This document shows positions 1 to 7,308 of a DNA stretch of 64,000 nt, piece after piece. Position 1 is the first letter of the stretch. Every line of letters starts with the position of its first letter. Where the stretch lies: positions 248,001 to 312,000 of the forward strand of contig NZ_JADJNP010000001.1 of the NCBI RefSeq assembly GCF_016714275.1. The letters are read 5' to 3'. This DNA comes from Tessaracoccus sp. Its GTDB lineage: Bacteria > Actinomycetota > Actinomycetes > Propionibacteriales > Propionibacteriaceae. The position numbers and the translations under genes are program-made. The notes under the pieces are model-generated. The model was given only the letters and a program-made list of their open reading frames with translations, was not told where the DNA came from and did no database searches.

Positions 1-448
1 CGAGCAGTCGCGGCGCTCGGCGCTGGCCGAGGCGGAGGCGATCGAGGGTGCCAAGCGCGGCGAGGCGGAGAAGGCGCGTCGTATCGCGGAGGCGGAGGCC
101 GTCCGCGCTGAGGGCGATGCCAAGGCGGCGGCGGTCCTCGCCGTCGGCCAGGCCGAGGCTGAGGCGATGGAGAAGCGTGCCGAGGCGTTCGCGCAGTACA
201 ACGAGGCTGCGGTGCTGCAGATGCTGATCGAGATCCTCCCGCAGATGGCGGAGAAGGTCGCGGCCCCGATGGGCAGCATCGACAAGCTGACGGTGATCTC
301 GTCCGACGGCGCGGCCACGCTCCCCCGCCAGGTCACCGACAACGTGCTGCAGACCATCCAGATGCTCAAGGACACGACCGGCTTCGACCTGACCGAGGTC
401 CTCGACCGCTTCGGCAAGAAGGACGTCGTCGCCGGCGAGACGGCGTAG
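1..448 (+). CDS. Flotillin-like SPFH/band 7 protein, C-terminal part
   Basis: Only the last 148 or so codons lie in the window; the gene is open at base 2 and runs in from upstream. The first part is an Ala/Glu-rich charged helix with repeats such as AEAEAIEGAKRGEAEKARR, typical of the coiled-coil region after the SPFH domain of flotillins. The end (VLQMLIEILPQMAEKVAAP, then a stretch ending IDKLTVIS) matches the conserved flotillin C-terminus. Flotillins are membrane-associated scaffold proteins that oligomerise through this coiled coil. The SPFH domain and membrane hairpin would lie outside the window, so the assignment rests on the C-terminus alone. Stop is TAG at 446-448. Confidence 0.85.
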   Translation, partial: EQSRRSALAEAEAIEGAKRGEAEKARRIAEAEAVRAEGDAKAAAVLAVGQAEAEAMEKRAEAFAQYNEAAVLQMLIEILPQMAEKVAAPMGSIDKLTVISSDGAATLPRQVTDNVLQTIQMLKDTTGFDLTEVLDRFGKKDVVAGETA

Positions 449-519
449 CCCGGCACGACGAGCGGCGTCGGCCTTCTGGCCGGCGCCGTTTCGCGCCCGG
501 GGATCGTTAGGTGCGGGCC

Positions 520-541
520 TTTCAACCGTCCATGGTTGAAA
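520..541. repeat. Inverted repeat between convergent genes, half-site shared with 1625-1660
   Basis: TTTCAACC, six bases, then GGTTGAAA form an 8-bp stem. The right flank continues AACTCAC, so GGTTGAAAAACTCAC here matches 14 of 15 bases of the right arm of the large palindrome at 1643-1660. It lies between the flotillin stop and the stop of the oppositely oriented next gene, so it could be a two-way terminator. Together with the second palindrome it brackets one gene. Confidence 0.7.
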
Positions 542-583
542 AACTCACAGTCAAGCACCACAGACGGTCAAAGCGCCGATCGT

Positions 584-1528
584 CTACGCGTTAGCCCGCC
601 CCTCAAGCAGCGGACGACCAGCGCACCGTCGGCACTCGCGGACTCGCCCGCTCCATCCTCGGGGCCGCAGCGCCGCTCCCATCTGACCGGCGGCGAGGCA
701 CGCCTGCCGCGTGGCCGCACCCCACCCGTAGCGGAGGGTGATCTCGTTACTGCGAAGGACGTGCTCGTTGTCGCGGATCATGTCCTTCGACCAGTCCGAA
801 TGGTCACGCATGCCGTCGAGTTCGACGATCAGACCGAAGGCGTCGTACCGGCAGTCAACCCTACCGACGCCGGTCTTCACCTGACGCTGCGGTGTCGGTA
901 GCCCGTGGGCGCTGAGGACGTCCCGCTGAAAGAGCCACTCCAGCCCGCTCTCGATCCCGCCGCCGCTCGCAGTGCACAGCTCCCTGATGGCGCGTGCATG
1001 CCTGACTCGCTGCCTGCTCGACACCTCGTCGAGGATCCGCGCAGGAGTAGTGAGTCCACGGGCCAATGCGCGGGCCACGGCGTCGATCGCCCCGATCTCA
1101 TCCACGTCTCGCGCAAGGTCGATCAGACCCGCCTCTACCGGCAGCCGGAGCGGCGAACCACGACCGTTCCGAAGCCCGCGCCGGAACCGGACCTGCCAGG
1201 GCCCGACCACGAGAGGAGACCTGTGGTGAGTCGACCACACAACCACGTCGTCGGGCGGATCACGCAGCACCCCGGCCAGATGCGCCGCGGCTGCAGATCC
1301 GACGACTCCCGCCGGGCCCGCCTGCAGGACGCCCGCCCAGGCCGCGGACTCGAAGCCCGGCACACGCTCGAGATAGAGGCCGGAGGCGAGACGGGTCCAC
1401 GACGAGGTGACCCGTTGGCACACGCGCCGGGTGAGCCCGGCCGCGAGGAGCTGGGAGACCAACACGACTCCGCCCTGGGTATCAAGGAGTCGGCCGATGT
1501 CGGCGGGGAGTGGTTGGCGAGCAGACAT
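584..1528 (-). CDS. AbiEi-like winged-helix protein with C-terminal DUF559/Vsr-like nuclease fold
   Basis: A 314-residue cytoplasmic protein. The N-terminus (DIGRLLDTQGGVVLVSQLLA, then a Trp/Arg segment with SGLYLERVPG) resembles the winged-helix region of AbiEi-type antitoxin-like proteins, which are common in actinobacteria. The C-terminus has the pattern of DUF559/Vsr-like endonuclease folds: VDCRYDAFGLIVELDG, then DWSKDMIRDNEHVLR, with acidic residues where catalytic ones would lie. I chose the ATG at 1528; the frame stays open to 1603 but adds a non-conserved leader. There is no AbiEii toxin next to it, so it appears as a single gene. It is bracketed by related palindromes at 520-541 and 1625-1660. 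The cellular role is unknown; a nuclease or transcriptional function is inference. Confidence 0.75.
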   Translation of the reverse strand: MSARQPLPADIGRLLDTQGGVVLVSQLLAAGLTRRVCQRVTSSWTRLASGLYLERVPGFESAAWAGVLQAGPAGVVGSAAAAHLAGVLRDPPDDVVVWSTHHRSPLVVGPWQVRFRRGLRNGRGSPLRLPVEAGLIDLARDVDEIGAIDAVARALARGLTTPARILDEVSSRQRVRHARAIRELCTASGGGIESGLEWLFQRDVLSAHGLPTPQRQVKTGVGRVDCRYDAFGLIVELDGMRDHSDWSKDMIRDNEHVLRSNEITLRYGWGAATRQACLAAGQMGAALRPRGWSGRVRECRRCAGRPLLEGRANA

Positions 1529-1624
1529 GGCCCAACCGTCGCCTTGCGAGGACTCGGTGATCAAGAGCCTGGCGGACACGGACAACACTTGTTTCGCCGC
1601 CACGCCTACAGCCGCCCCTACAGT

Positions 1625-1660
1625 GTGAGCTTTTCAACCAGTACTGGTTGAAAAGCTCAC
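1625..1660. repeat. Perfect 36-bp palindrome
   Basis: GTGAGCTTTTCAACCAGT (1625-1642) is followed at once by its exact reverse complement (1643-1660), giving 18-bp arms with no spacer. It lies just upstream of the minus-strand AbiEi-like gene and shares the GGTTGAAAARCTCAC half with the inverted repeat beyond that gene's other end. It could be an operator, the end of a small element, or the remnant of an insertion. Confidence 0.9.
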
Positions 1661-1666
1661 TGCTAG

Positions 1667-1774
1667 CGACGGAGGCCGCTGGTCCAGGCCGCCACCCTGG
1701 GCCGACACGCGAAGTCCCTCGGCCTGACCGAGCAGCAACTATCAGACCTCGTTCGCGCCACCTTCCCGAGATGA
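1667..1774 (+). pseudogene. Possible C-terminal gene remnant
   Basis: An open stretch of 35 codons with no start reads protein-like to TGA at 1772-1774, including LVQAATLGRHAKSLGLTEQQ and a following LSDLVRATFPR. It begins at a TAG immediately after the 36-bp palindrome. The amphipathic helix-like composition differs from the other frames and suggests the tail of a gene cut off at the palindrome. I cannot name the parent family, and chance is possible at this length. Confidence 0.25.
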
Positions 1775-1775
1775 T

Positions 1776-1800
1776 GGGAATCTGCTGGTAACATATTCCC
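1776..1800 (+). promoter_or_regulatory. vapBC promoter and likely VapB operator
   Basis: GGGAAT at 1776-1781 and ATTCCC at 1795-1800 form an inverted repeat with a 13-base spacer directly before the vapB ATG. TAACAT at 1789-1794 is a plausible -10 box six bases before the ATG, consistent with a leaderless transcript. AbrB-type antitoxins usually autorepress by binding such an inverted repeat over the promoter. Confidence 0.55.
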
Positions 1801-2040
1801 ATGCAGGCAACGATCGACAGCACCGGGAGGGTGCTCATCCCCAAGTCGCTGCGCGATGCGCACGGGTTGGGTCCGGGCAGCCGGGTGGACATCTCCTGGT
1901 ACGGAGACGGGTTGCGAATCATCCCTGGCGGCCGCACAGCCCGGCTGGAACGCGACGCCGACGGGCGTCTGGTCTCGCGCGGCGCCACCCCCGTCGACGA
2001 CGAGACGCTCTTCGCGCTGATCGACGCGGGCCGCAAGTGA
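1801..2040 (+). CDS. vapB: VapB-type antitoxin, AbrB/MazE/SpoVT family
   Basis: A 79-residue protein. The N-terminal half (MQATIDSTGRVLIPKSLRD, then GLGPGSRVDISW) is a clear AbrB/SpoVT swapped-hairpin DNA-binding domain. The short C-terminus should wrap around the toxin. The gene overlaps the downstream PIN-domain toxin by four bases (GTGA), the usual coupled arrangement of a vapBC operon. It is expected to neutralise the toxin and, with it, repress its own promoter through the inverted repeat at 1776-1800. Confidence 0.85.
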   Translation: MQATIDSTGRVLIPKSLRDAHGLGPGSRVDISWYGDGLRIIPGGRTARLERDADGRLVSRGATPVDDETLFALIDAGRK

Positions 2041-2450
2041 GCCTCACCGCCGTCGACACCAGCGTCGCGGTTCCTCTCCTCGTCGGCTCCCACACGGCCC
2101 ACCCGCAGGTGGCCGCCTGGGCCCACGGGCGTCGGCTCGCGCTGGCGGGTCACGCCGTCGCGGAGACCTACTCCGTCCTCACCCGGCTGCCGGGCGATGC
2201 CCGCGTCGCACCCTCGGATGCCGTACGCCTGATCGACGAGAACTTCGCCGAGCTTCTCACTCCACTCCCCGCTACGAGTGCCCGCATTCACGAGGCCCTC
2301 GCCGATGCGGGTCTGGGTGGTGGTGCGGCCTACGACGGCCTTGTCGCGCTCGCGGTCCGAGACAACGGACGCACGCTGGCGACCAGGGATGCCCGTGCCC
2401 GCGCGACCTACGAGGCGCTCGGCATCCCGTTCGAGGTCGTCGCTTCGTAA
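2037..2450 (+). CDS. vapC: VapC-type PIN-domain ribonuclease toxin
   Basis: A 137-residue PIN-domain protein. Conserved acidic residues are visible in order: Asp in AVDTSVAV near residue 7, Glu in HAVAETYSVLTRLPG near residue 43, and Asp residues in GGAAYDGLVALAVRDNGRTL and ATRDARA. These bind the metal ion used by VapC toxins to cut tRNA or rRNA. It starts at a GTG that overlaps the vapB stop. The RNA target cannot be told from sequence. All PIN motifs look intact, so the toxin is probably active and held in check by VapB. Confidence 0.85.
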   Translation: MSLTAVDTSVAVPLLVGSHTAHPQVAAWAHGRRLALAGHAVAETYSVLTRLPGDARVAPSDAVRLIDENFAELLTPLPATSARIHEALADAGLGGGAAYDGLVALAVRDNGRTLATRDARARATYEALGIPFEVVAS

Positions 2451-2466
2451 GGCACAGACTCGACGG

Positions 2467-2634
2467 TCAGCGGTCGGCGTCGTCGATGGGGGCGTCCACC
2501 TGCTGGTCGAGCCAGTCGGCCTCGTCGACAAGGCCCTCCACCTCGCCGTCGGGATCCAGGTCCACCTCGTCAGGGTCAACCGGTATCGACTGGTCCACCA
2601 GGTCGGCTTCGTCGATCTCTGTCAGGTCTCGCAT
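2467..2634 (-). CDS. Small acidic hypothetical protein
   Basis: A 55-residue, strongly acidic protein starting MRDLTEIDEADLVDQSIPV. The chosen ATG at 2634 has a strong ribosome-binding site (GGGAGGGAG about five bases upstream); a longer reading from 2730 has none. The sequence contains an internal echo, EADLVDQ and later EADWLDQQV. It has no membrane segment or signal peptide. Similar short Asp/Glu-rich proteins occur in related actinobacteria, but I know of no function. It sits alone between vapC and a divergently read membrane protein. Confidence 0.6.
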   Translation of the reverse strand: MRDLTEIDEADLVDQSIPVDPDEVDLDPDGEVEGLVDEADWLDQQVDAPIDDADR

Positions 2635-2741
2635 TTCTTCTCCCTCCCTTCCCTCAAACCTACCCACCCTCGCGAAGTCCTCACAGGAACTCGTGGAGGC
2701 ATCGCTGGGTGGCAGGCTCGCGCCTGACACAATTGCTCGTC

Positions 2742-3506
2742 ATGCAGATCACCGGGGCGCTGGCCCGCCGACTCTGGCCACCGCTTCGCGGATGGCAGCT
2801 CGCGCTGACCCTCATGACGGCCGGCTGCGTCGCCCTCGAAATCCTGCGCGAGGACGACCATCCCCTCCCCCTTCGCCTCGGCACGCTGAGCTACTACGCC
2901 GGCGCGCCCACCGTGATCGGGCTCGTCGGTGCGCTGGTACTGCTGTGTTACGCGCCGACGGCGGGAGCGATCCTGCTCGCCACTTGCGCTGTCGCCGCCG
3001 CGAGCATCCCCGATGTCGCCTCGTTTCCCGCCATCTGGGCGGTCATCGCCCTGGGCGCCTGCGCGCTGCTGGTCCGCGTCGTCGCCGCCCGGATCTCCGC
3101 CGCGGCGATCAGGCCACCCATGGGCCGCGTCGAGGGAGAGATCGCTGGCACGCTCGCCGATCGCGGCCGCACGTGGGGCGCGGCTCTCACCGTCGGCGCG
3201 CTCGTCGCGGGCATCACCCTGGTCGTCGTCCACCACCTCTTCCTGGCCGAGGCGCTCGCTTTCCACGAACGCGCTCAGCACCACGTCGTCGAGGTGTTGA
3301 AGGTCCCTGCCCGCAGCCTGGGCAGCCGCGGAGCGCGTGTGGCTGCCGGCGCTTCGGCGCCCCCGACTCCTTTCTGCCCCCTCTCCCCGCTACGCCGCCC
3401 GACTCCTCCGGGTCGACGGCACCGCCTACCTCATCCCCGTCGATGCGAACTGGCCCGTCGCGCCCCTCGGCGACCTCGAGGGACTCGTCGCATTCGACGA
3501 GCCTGA
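2742..3506 (+). CDS. Membrane protein, N-terminal part of a probably frameshifted gene
   Basis: Begins MQITGALARRLWPPLRGWQL. Four or five hydrophobic segments follow between about residues 20 and 185 (for example VIGLVGALVLLCYAPT and TVGALVAGITLVVVHHLFLA). After about base 3296 the frame turns into Arg/Pro-rich nonsense and ends at 3506. From the same point the +1 frame continues sensibly (RSLPAAWAAAERVWLPALRR) into the next entry. I read this as one gene of about 530 codons broken by a frameshift near 3290-3335, either a real mutation or a sequencing error. I do not recognise the family. Confidence 0.55.
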   Translation: MQITGALARRLWPPLRGWQLALTLMTAGCVALEILREDDHPLPLRLGTLSYYAGAPTVIGLVGALVLLCYAPTAGAILLATCAVAAASIPDVASFPAIWAVIALGACALLVRVVAARISAAAIRPPMGRVEGEIAGTLADRGRTWGAALTVGALVAGITLVVVHHLFLAEALAFHERAQHHVVEVLKVPARSLGSRGARVAAGASAPPTPFCPLSPLRRPTPPGRRHRLPHPRRCELARRAPRRPRGTRRIRRA

Positions 3507-4338
3507 CGAAGACGAGGGGGACGAAGACGAGAGGGGGACCGAGGATGAGGACGAGGAGCTGCCCGAGACTCCAGAAGCGCTGCGGGCCTGGTTGGCCGCC
3601 GACGACCTCCGCGAGGAGGAAGAGGAGCGAGAGATAGACAAGGCCTTCGGCCCGGAAGCCGAGCACCCCGTCCCGGTGACGGTCTTCGGCGCGCCGCGTC
3701 CCGGCGCGTCCATCGCCCTGGCCAAGGACGGCGACACCTGGCTCACGGAGGTAGTCCCCGCCGACTTCGAGTTCAGGCTGCGCGCCACGATCCGCCGGGC
3801 CACCACCGACGAGGCGCCCCACAGCCTGCTCGGAAGCCTCATCAACGCCCACCCCCGCGTCGTGCAGGGGCTCTGGGCCACCGTGTGCGTGCTCGGCGCT
3901 GCTGTCGTGAGCTGGCTCATCCGCTTCGACACGGGCGATGGCTGGCTCGAGATCCTCATCTTCACCGCCGTGTGGGTCGCAGCCGTGTTCGGCTCCGGAC
4001 TGGGTGACGGCGCCGTGACGCTGACGAGGGAACACGTCATTCTGCATGGTCTGGTCCTCGACAACGCGATCTCTGCCTCGCAGGTGGTGTTCGCCGTCGC
4101 CGTCGACGAGGGGTTGGCCCTAAGGCTGCGCGACCCGGACGATGTCGTCGTCCTCGCTCCCAGGGCGTTGACCCGGCACGCGTCGTCAACGCCGGACGAA
4201 GGGCTCGCGACGCTGGAGGTGTGGCGTCAGCACGCGCAGCAAGACAGCCCCGGCGGTCGACGGCCGTCGGTCCTGCTTGTGGGCGCTGCCGCGGTGGTGG
4301 CCGTCGGAGTCGGCAACGTCCTCCTGCTCGTCATGTGA
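3337..4338 (+). CDS. Membrane protein, C-terminal part of the same frameshifted gene
   Basis: The earliest start in this frame is a GTG at 3337, inside a coding-looking stretch that begins right after a TGA at 3298-3300. The part contains a recognisable beta-rich segment (LLRVDGTAYLIPVDANWPV), a long acidic linker (DEPDEDEGDEDERGTEDEDE), and three membrane helices (LWATVCVLGAAVVSWLI, EILIFTAVWVAAVFGSGL, and one at the very C-terminus ending LLLVM). It is probably the continuation of the preceding entry. If separately translated it would lack the first four helices. Function unknown. Confidence 0.55.
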   Translation: MWLPALRRPRLLSAPSPRYAARLLRVDGTAYLIPVDANWPVAPLGDLEGLVAFDEPDEDEGDEDERGTEDEDEELPETPEALRAWLAADDLREEEEEREIDKAFGPEAEHPVPVTVFGAPRPGASIALAKDGDTWLTEVVPADFEFRLRATIRRATTDEAPHSLLGSLINAHPRVVQGLWATVCVLGAAVVSWLIRFDTGDGWLEILIFTAVWVAAVFGSGLGDGAVTLTREHVILHGLVLDNAISASQVVFAVAVDEGLALRLRDPDDVVVLAPRALTRHASSTPDEGLATLEVWRQHAQQDSPGGRRPSVLLVGAAAVVAVGVGNVLLLVM

Positions 4339-4341
4339 CGG

Positions 4342-5145
4342 CTAGCCTTTTGCCGCCTTGCCCGCCTTGAGGGCCTTGAGGATCAGCTGGACCGCGATGA
4401 AGGCCAGGAACACGGCGAACAGTGGCGTGGCGACGGCTGGGTCGAGGTACTGCGCGAGCTGCGCGCCGGCGGCGGTCGAGAGGCAGGCGCCGAGGCCGAT
4501 GAAAGCCGCGGCTCGGAGGTCGACGTTGCGGCGCTTGAGGTTGCCGAGCGTGCCGGAGATCGCCGTCGGGATCATCATCAGCAGCGACGTGCCCTTGGCC
4601 ACGAGATCGTTTGCGCCGAACGCCAGGATCAGCACCGGGACGACGACGATGCCGCCGCCGACACCCAACAGGCCCGATAGGACGCCCGTGATGAGTCCCG
4701 CAAAAAGCAGCCCGCCCCCGGAAAGCCAGGTGACGATGAGCTCTGCGTCGCGCGAAGGCACGACGAGGAACAGGTTAACGATGACGACGCCCAGGAACCC
4801 GATGAATCCCCACCGGAGCCACGGCAGGGGCAGGCGCGGCAACAGCCACGTCCCGATCTGTGCCCCGACGACGGCACCTGCCGCGAGCAGCGCCGCCGCC
4901 ACCCAGGAGACCTCCCCCATGGCCGCGTACGAGATCACGCCGACGATGGCCGTCGGCACGATCGCCGCGAGCGACGTGCCGGACGCGAGACGCTGATCGA
5001 ATGCGGCGAGCAGCACGAGCAACGGCACGATCACCGTCCCGCCGCCGACGCCGAACAATCCGGACATCAGCCCGGCCGCCAATCCGACGACCACGTAGAT
5101 CAGCCAGGCGGGCACGCGCGACGCGCGCTGCGTTTCGGGTGACAT
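4342..5145 (-). CDS. TauE/SafE family sulfite exporter-like permease
   Basis: A 267-residue integral membrane protein with two homologous halves, each carrying the family's glycine motif: GLMSGLFGVGGGTVIVPLLV near residue 25 and GVLSGLLGVGGGIVVVPVLI near residue 155. About eight hydrophobic helices are visible. The family moves small anions such as sulfite or sulfoacetate out of the cell, but the substrate is not set by the sequence. The ATG at 5145 is preceded by AAGGAG five bases upstream, better than the GTG-like start at 5169. It converges on the previous membrane gene with only three bases between them and is not obviously in an operon. Confidence 0.8.
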   Translation of the reverse strand: MSPETQRASRVPAWLIYVVVGLAAGLMSGLFGVGGGTVIVPLLVLLAAFDQRLASGTSLAAIVPTAIVGVISYAAMGEVSWVAAALLAAGAVVGAQIGTWLLPRLPLPWLRWGFIGFLGVVIVNLFLVVPSRDAELIVTWLSGGGLLFAGLITGVLSGLLGVGGGIVVVPVLILAFGANDLVAKGTSLLMMIPTAISGTLGNLKRRNVDLRAAAFIGLGACLSTAAGAQLAQYLDPAVATPLFAVFLAFIAVQLILKALKAGKAAKG

Positions 5146-5197
5146 GTGACTCCTTCGCGTGACCCGCACACCCTATCGCCGTCGCGTTACCACCCAG

Positions 5198-6580
5198 TTA
5201 CCCGCGGAGGAGCATCTCGTGGGCGATGCCGTCGAGGATGTCGGACTCGCTCACCAGGATCTGCGCGCCCGGGACGCGGGACACGATCTCGTCGAGGATC
5301 ATTGATCCGCCGCCGATCACCGCCGCGCGCAGGGGGTGCATCAGTGGCTGCTCCGCGATCTCCGCGGCGGTCTGGCCGAGCCACCGCTGGCTGATGGCAT
5401 GCACCGTCGCCGCGCTCAGCGCCGAGCCGTGGACGGCCTCGCGCGAGTACTCCGCGAGCCCCAGGTGCGTGGCTGCGACGCTGGTGACGGTCCCCGCGAC
5501 GCCGATGGCCGAGGCGAGCGCCGCGAAGTCGACACCCGCACCGTCGATCATCTCTCCGATGTAGGCGCGCGCGGCATCCTGCTCGTCCGCGGTCGGCGGC
5601 TCGGTGCGCAAGAAGCGCTCCGTGATCCGGACCGCGCCGATGTCGAGGCTGACGGCGGATGCGACTTGATCGTCCTCGCCGACGACGACCAGTTCGGTCG
5701 AGCCTCCACCGATGTCGAAGATGAGCGTCGGCCGCGGCGACGTCACGCCGCTCAACACTCCCGCCGCCGACAATCGCGCCTCCTCCTTGCCGGGGATGAC
5801 GTCGACGCCGACACCCAGCCGCGCGCGCACGCCCTCCTCGAACACGTCGCGGTTGCTGACGTCGCGCGCAGCCGACGTCGCCACGAAGCGGGTCTCGTCG
5901 ACGCCGTGAGCGGCGATGATGCCCGCGTACTCGTCGAGGACGGCGAACGTGCGCGCGAGCGCGTCCGGGTGGAACTCGCCGGTGGCGTCGACGCCCTGCC
6001 CCAGGCGAGCGAGGCGCACCTCGCGCACGAGCTCCTGAGCGCCACGCAGAATCAAGAGGCGCACGGAGTTCGTGCCGCAGTCGACGGCGGCGACGGTGCG
6101 GTCGGCATCGGAGGGGCACACGTCGCCCATCGCGTCGAGGGACTCGTCGCCGAGCGGGTTCACGCCCCGCCCGGCGGCCAGCGCGTGGCCGACGAGCACG
6201 TGGAGGCACTTCACGCGGGTCGGCATGCCGCCGGCGCTGATGCCGTCGATCTCCTCGACGTGGCCGAGCTCCTCGCGATCCGCGAGGTACGCCTCGTGCG
6301 CGGCGCGGTAGCGGGCGGCCAGGTCGGCATCGACCTCCAGGCGCGCGGACATCTCCGTCATCAGCCCGGAGGCCTCCAGAGTCGAGCACGCCGCGACCAG
6401 GCGGGGACAGGTCAGGTAGTAGACGGTGGGGAAAGGGGTGCCGTTCGGGAGCCGCGGGAGGGTCTTGACCACGCCGGGGTGCCCGCTCGGGCAGCGGTAG
6501 GCGACCTCGACGACGCCCCGGGGCGCGCGGCCGAGCTGGGCCTCCACCTCGGCGAGATCTGCAGCGCTGGGTTCGGTCAT
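5198..6580 (-). CDS. DUF501 domain fused to Ppx/GppA exopolyphosphatase
   Basis: One 460-residue frame with two families. Residues 1 to about 150 are DUF501 (GRAPRGVVEVAYRCPSGHPG, FPTVYYLTCPRL, then GMPTRVKCLHVLVGHALAAG). From about residue 162 it is a Ppx/GppA phosphatase: VAAVDCGTNSVRLLILRG binds phosphate or nucleotide, ATSAARDVSN, PGKEEARLSAAGVLSG and FDIGGGSTELVV follow, and VAGTVTSVAA lies further on. The family hydrolyses polyphosphate or pppGpp. In mycobacteria the two are separate adjacent genes in the same place (eno, ftsB, DUF501, ppx). No stop or start separates them here. The ATG at 6580 has GAGGAA upstream. Confidence 0.88.
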   Translation of the reverse strand: MTEPSAADLAEVEAQLGRAPRGVVEVAYRCPSGHPGVVKTLPRLPNGTPFPTVYYLTCPRLVAACSTLEASGLMTEMSARLEVDADLAARYRAAHEAYLADREELGHVEEIDGISAGGMPTRVKCLHVLVGHALAAGRGVNPLGDESLDAMGDVCPSDADRTVAAVDCGTNSVRLLILRGAQELVREVRLARLGQGVDATGEFHPDALARTFAVLDEYAGIIAAHGVDETRFVATSAARDVSNRDVFEEGVRARLGVGVDVIPGKEEARLSAAGVLSGVTSPRPTLIFDIGGGSTELVVVGEDDQVASAVSLDIGAVRITERFLRTEPPTADEQDAARAYIGEMIDGAGVDFAALASAIGVAGTVTSVAATHLGLAEYSREAVHGSALSAATVHAISQRWLGQTAAEIAEQPLMHPLRAAVIGGGSMILDEIVSRVPGAQILVSESDILDGIAHEMLLRG

Positions 6581-6632
6581 CCGGGTTCCTCGAAGGTCAG
6601 GGGTTCGGTATCACGGGGCGGGAAAGGCTCCG

Positions 6633-7277
6633 TCAGCCGTCCTTTTCCGGCTTGGGAGATGGCGAGAGCTCGATGGTACGCGGCGGCTCCGTGGCCTTGG
6701 GATCCTCCGACGCCTCCTCCTCGGCCGGCGAGTCCGCCACCTGGACAGAGCCCCACATCTTCTCCCACCACAACTGCGGCGGCTCGGCCGCGTCGAGCTG
6801 GATGGCCGCGCCGACGAGCGGATTGCCCTCGGCGTCCAGGACCCGGTAGCCGACCTCGCCCGGCAGCACCCAGCCCAGCCGCGACCGGGCGACCGAACGC
6901 ACATACGCCGGGTCGTTCCAGCGCTCGAGCTTGTCGTTCAGGTCCGCGATCTTGTCCTGCTCGGCAGCGATCTCTGCCTTTACGACGGAGATCTCCTCGG
7001 CCTGGGTGAAGTACACGCGCAGCGAGTGGGCCAGCACCATCGCGATGCCGGCGATCACGGCGAGGAGGACGACCAGCCGCCAGGTGGCCGTGACTGCTCG
7101 CTGCGTGCGCGGCGCCGGGGTCTTCTTGGCCGACATGGCCTCGTTGACGTCAACCGCGTCCAGTTGCTGCACCCGGGGACGGCCGCCGCGCTCCCCCGGA
7201 CGCGCAGCGGTCCGGGTCCGCGGAGTTCCGCGGCCCGGACCACTGTGAGCCGATGTGTGGCGGGGAGTCTGAGGCAC
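6633..7277 (-). CDS. ftsB: Septum formation initiator, FtsB/DivIC family
   Basis: A bitopic division protein. After a basic, disordered N-terminal region come one membrane helix (WRLVVLLAVIAGIAMVLAHS), a coiled coil (QAEEISVVKAEIAAEQDKIA) and the family motif WNDPAYVRSVARSRLGWVLPG; a Pro/Glu-rich tail ends the protein. FtsB bridges FtsL and FtsQ in the divisome. The start is uncertain: GTG at 7277 gives 214 residues and keeps a long cytoplasmic region, while the ATG at 7139 with AACGAGG upstream gives 168. It lies between eno and the DUF501-ppx fusion in the order seen in other actinobacteria. Confidence 0.8.
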   Translation of the reverse strand: MPQTPRHTSAHSGPGRGTPRTRTAARPGERGGRPRVQQLDAVDVNEAMSAKKTPAPRTQRAVTATWRLVVLLAVIAGIAMVLAHSLRVYFTQAEEISVVKAEIAAEQDKIADLNDKLERWNDPAYVRSVARSRLGWVLPGEVGYRVLDAEGNPLVGAAIQLDAAEPPQLWWEKMWGSVQVADSPAEEEASEDPKATEPPRTIELSPSPKPEKDG

Positions 7278-7308
7278 GCCAACCAGTGTGCCGCAAACCC
7301 CCGAAAAC

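Noticed and set aside
905..1651. Plus-strand open frame opposite the AbiEi-like gene
   Set aside because: Arg/Pro-rich shadow with no recognisable domain, running into the palindrome.
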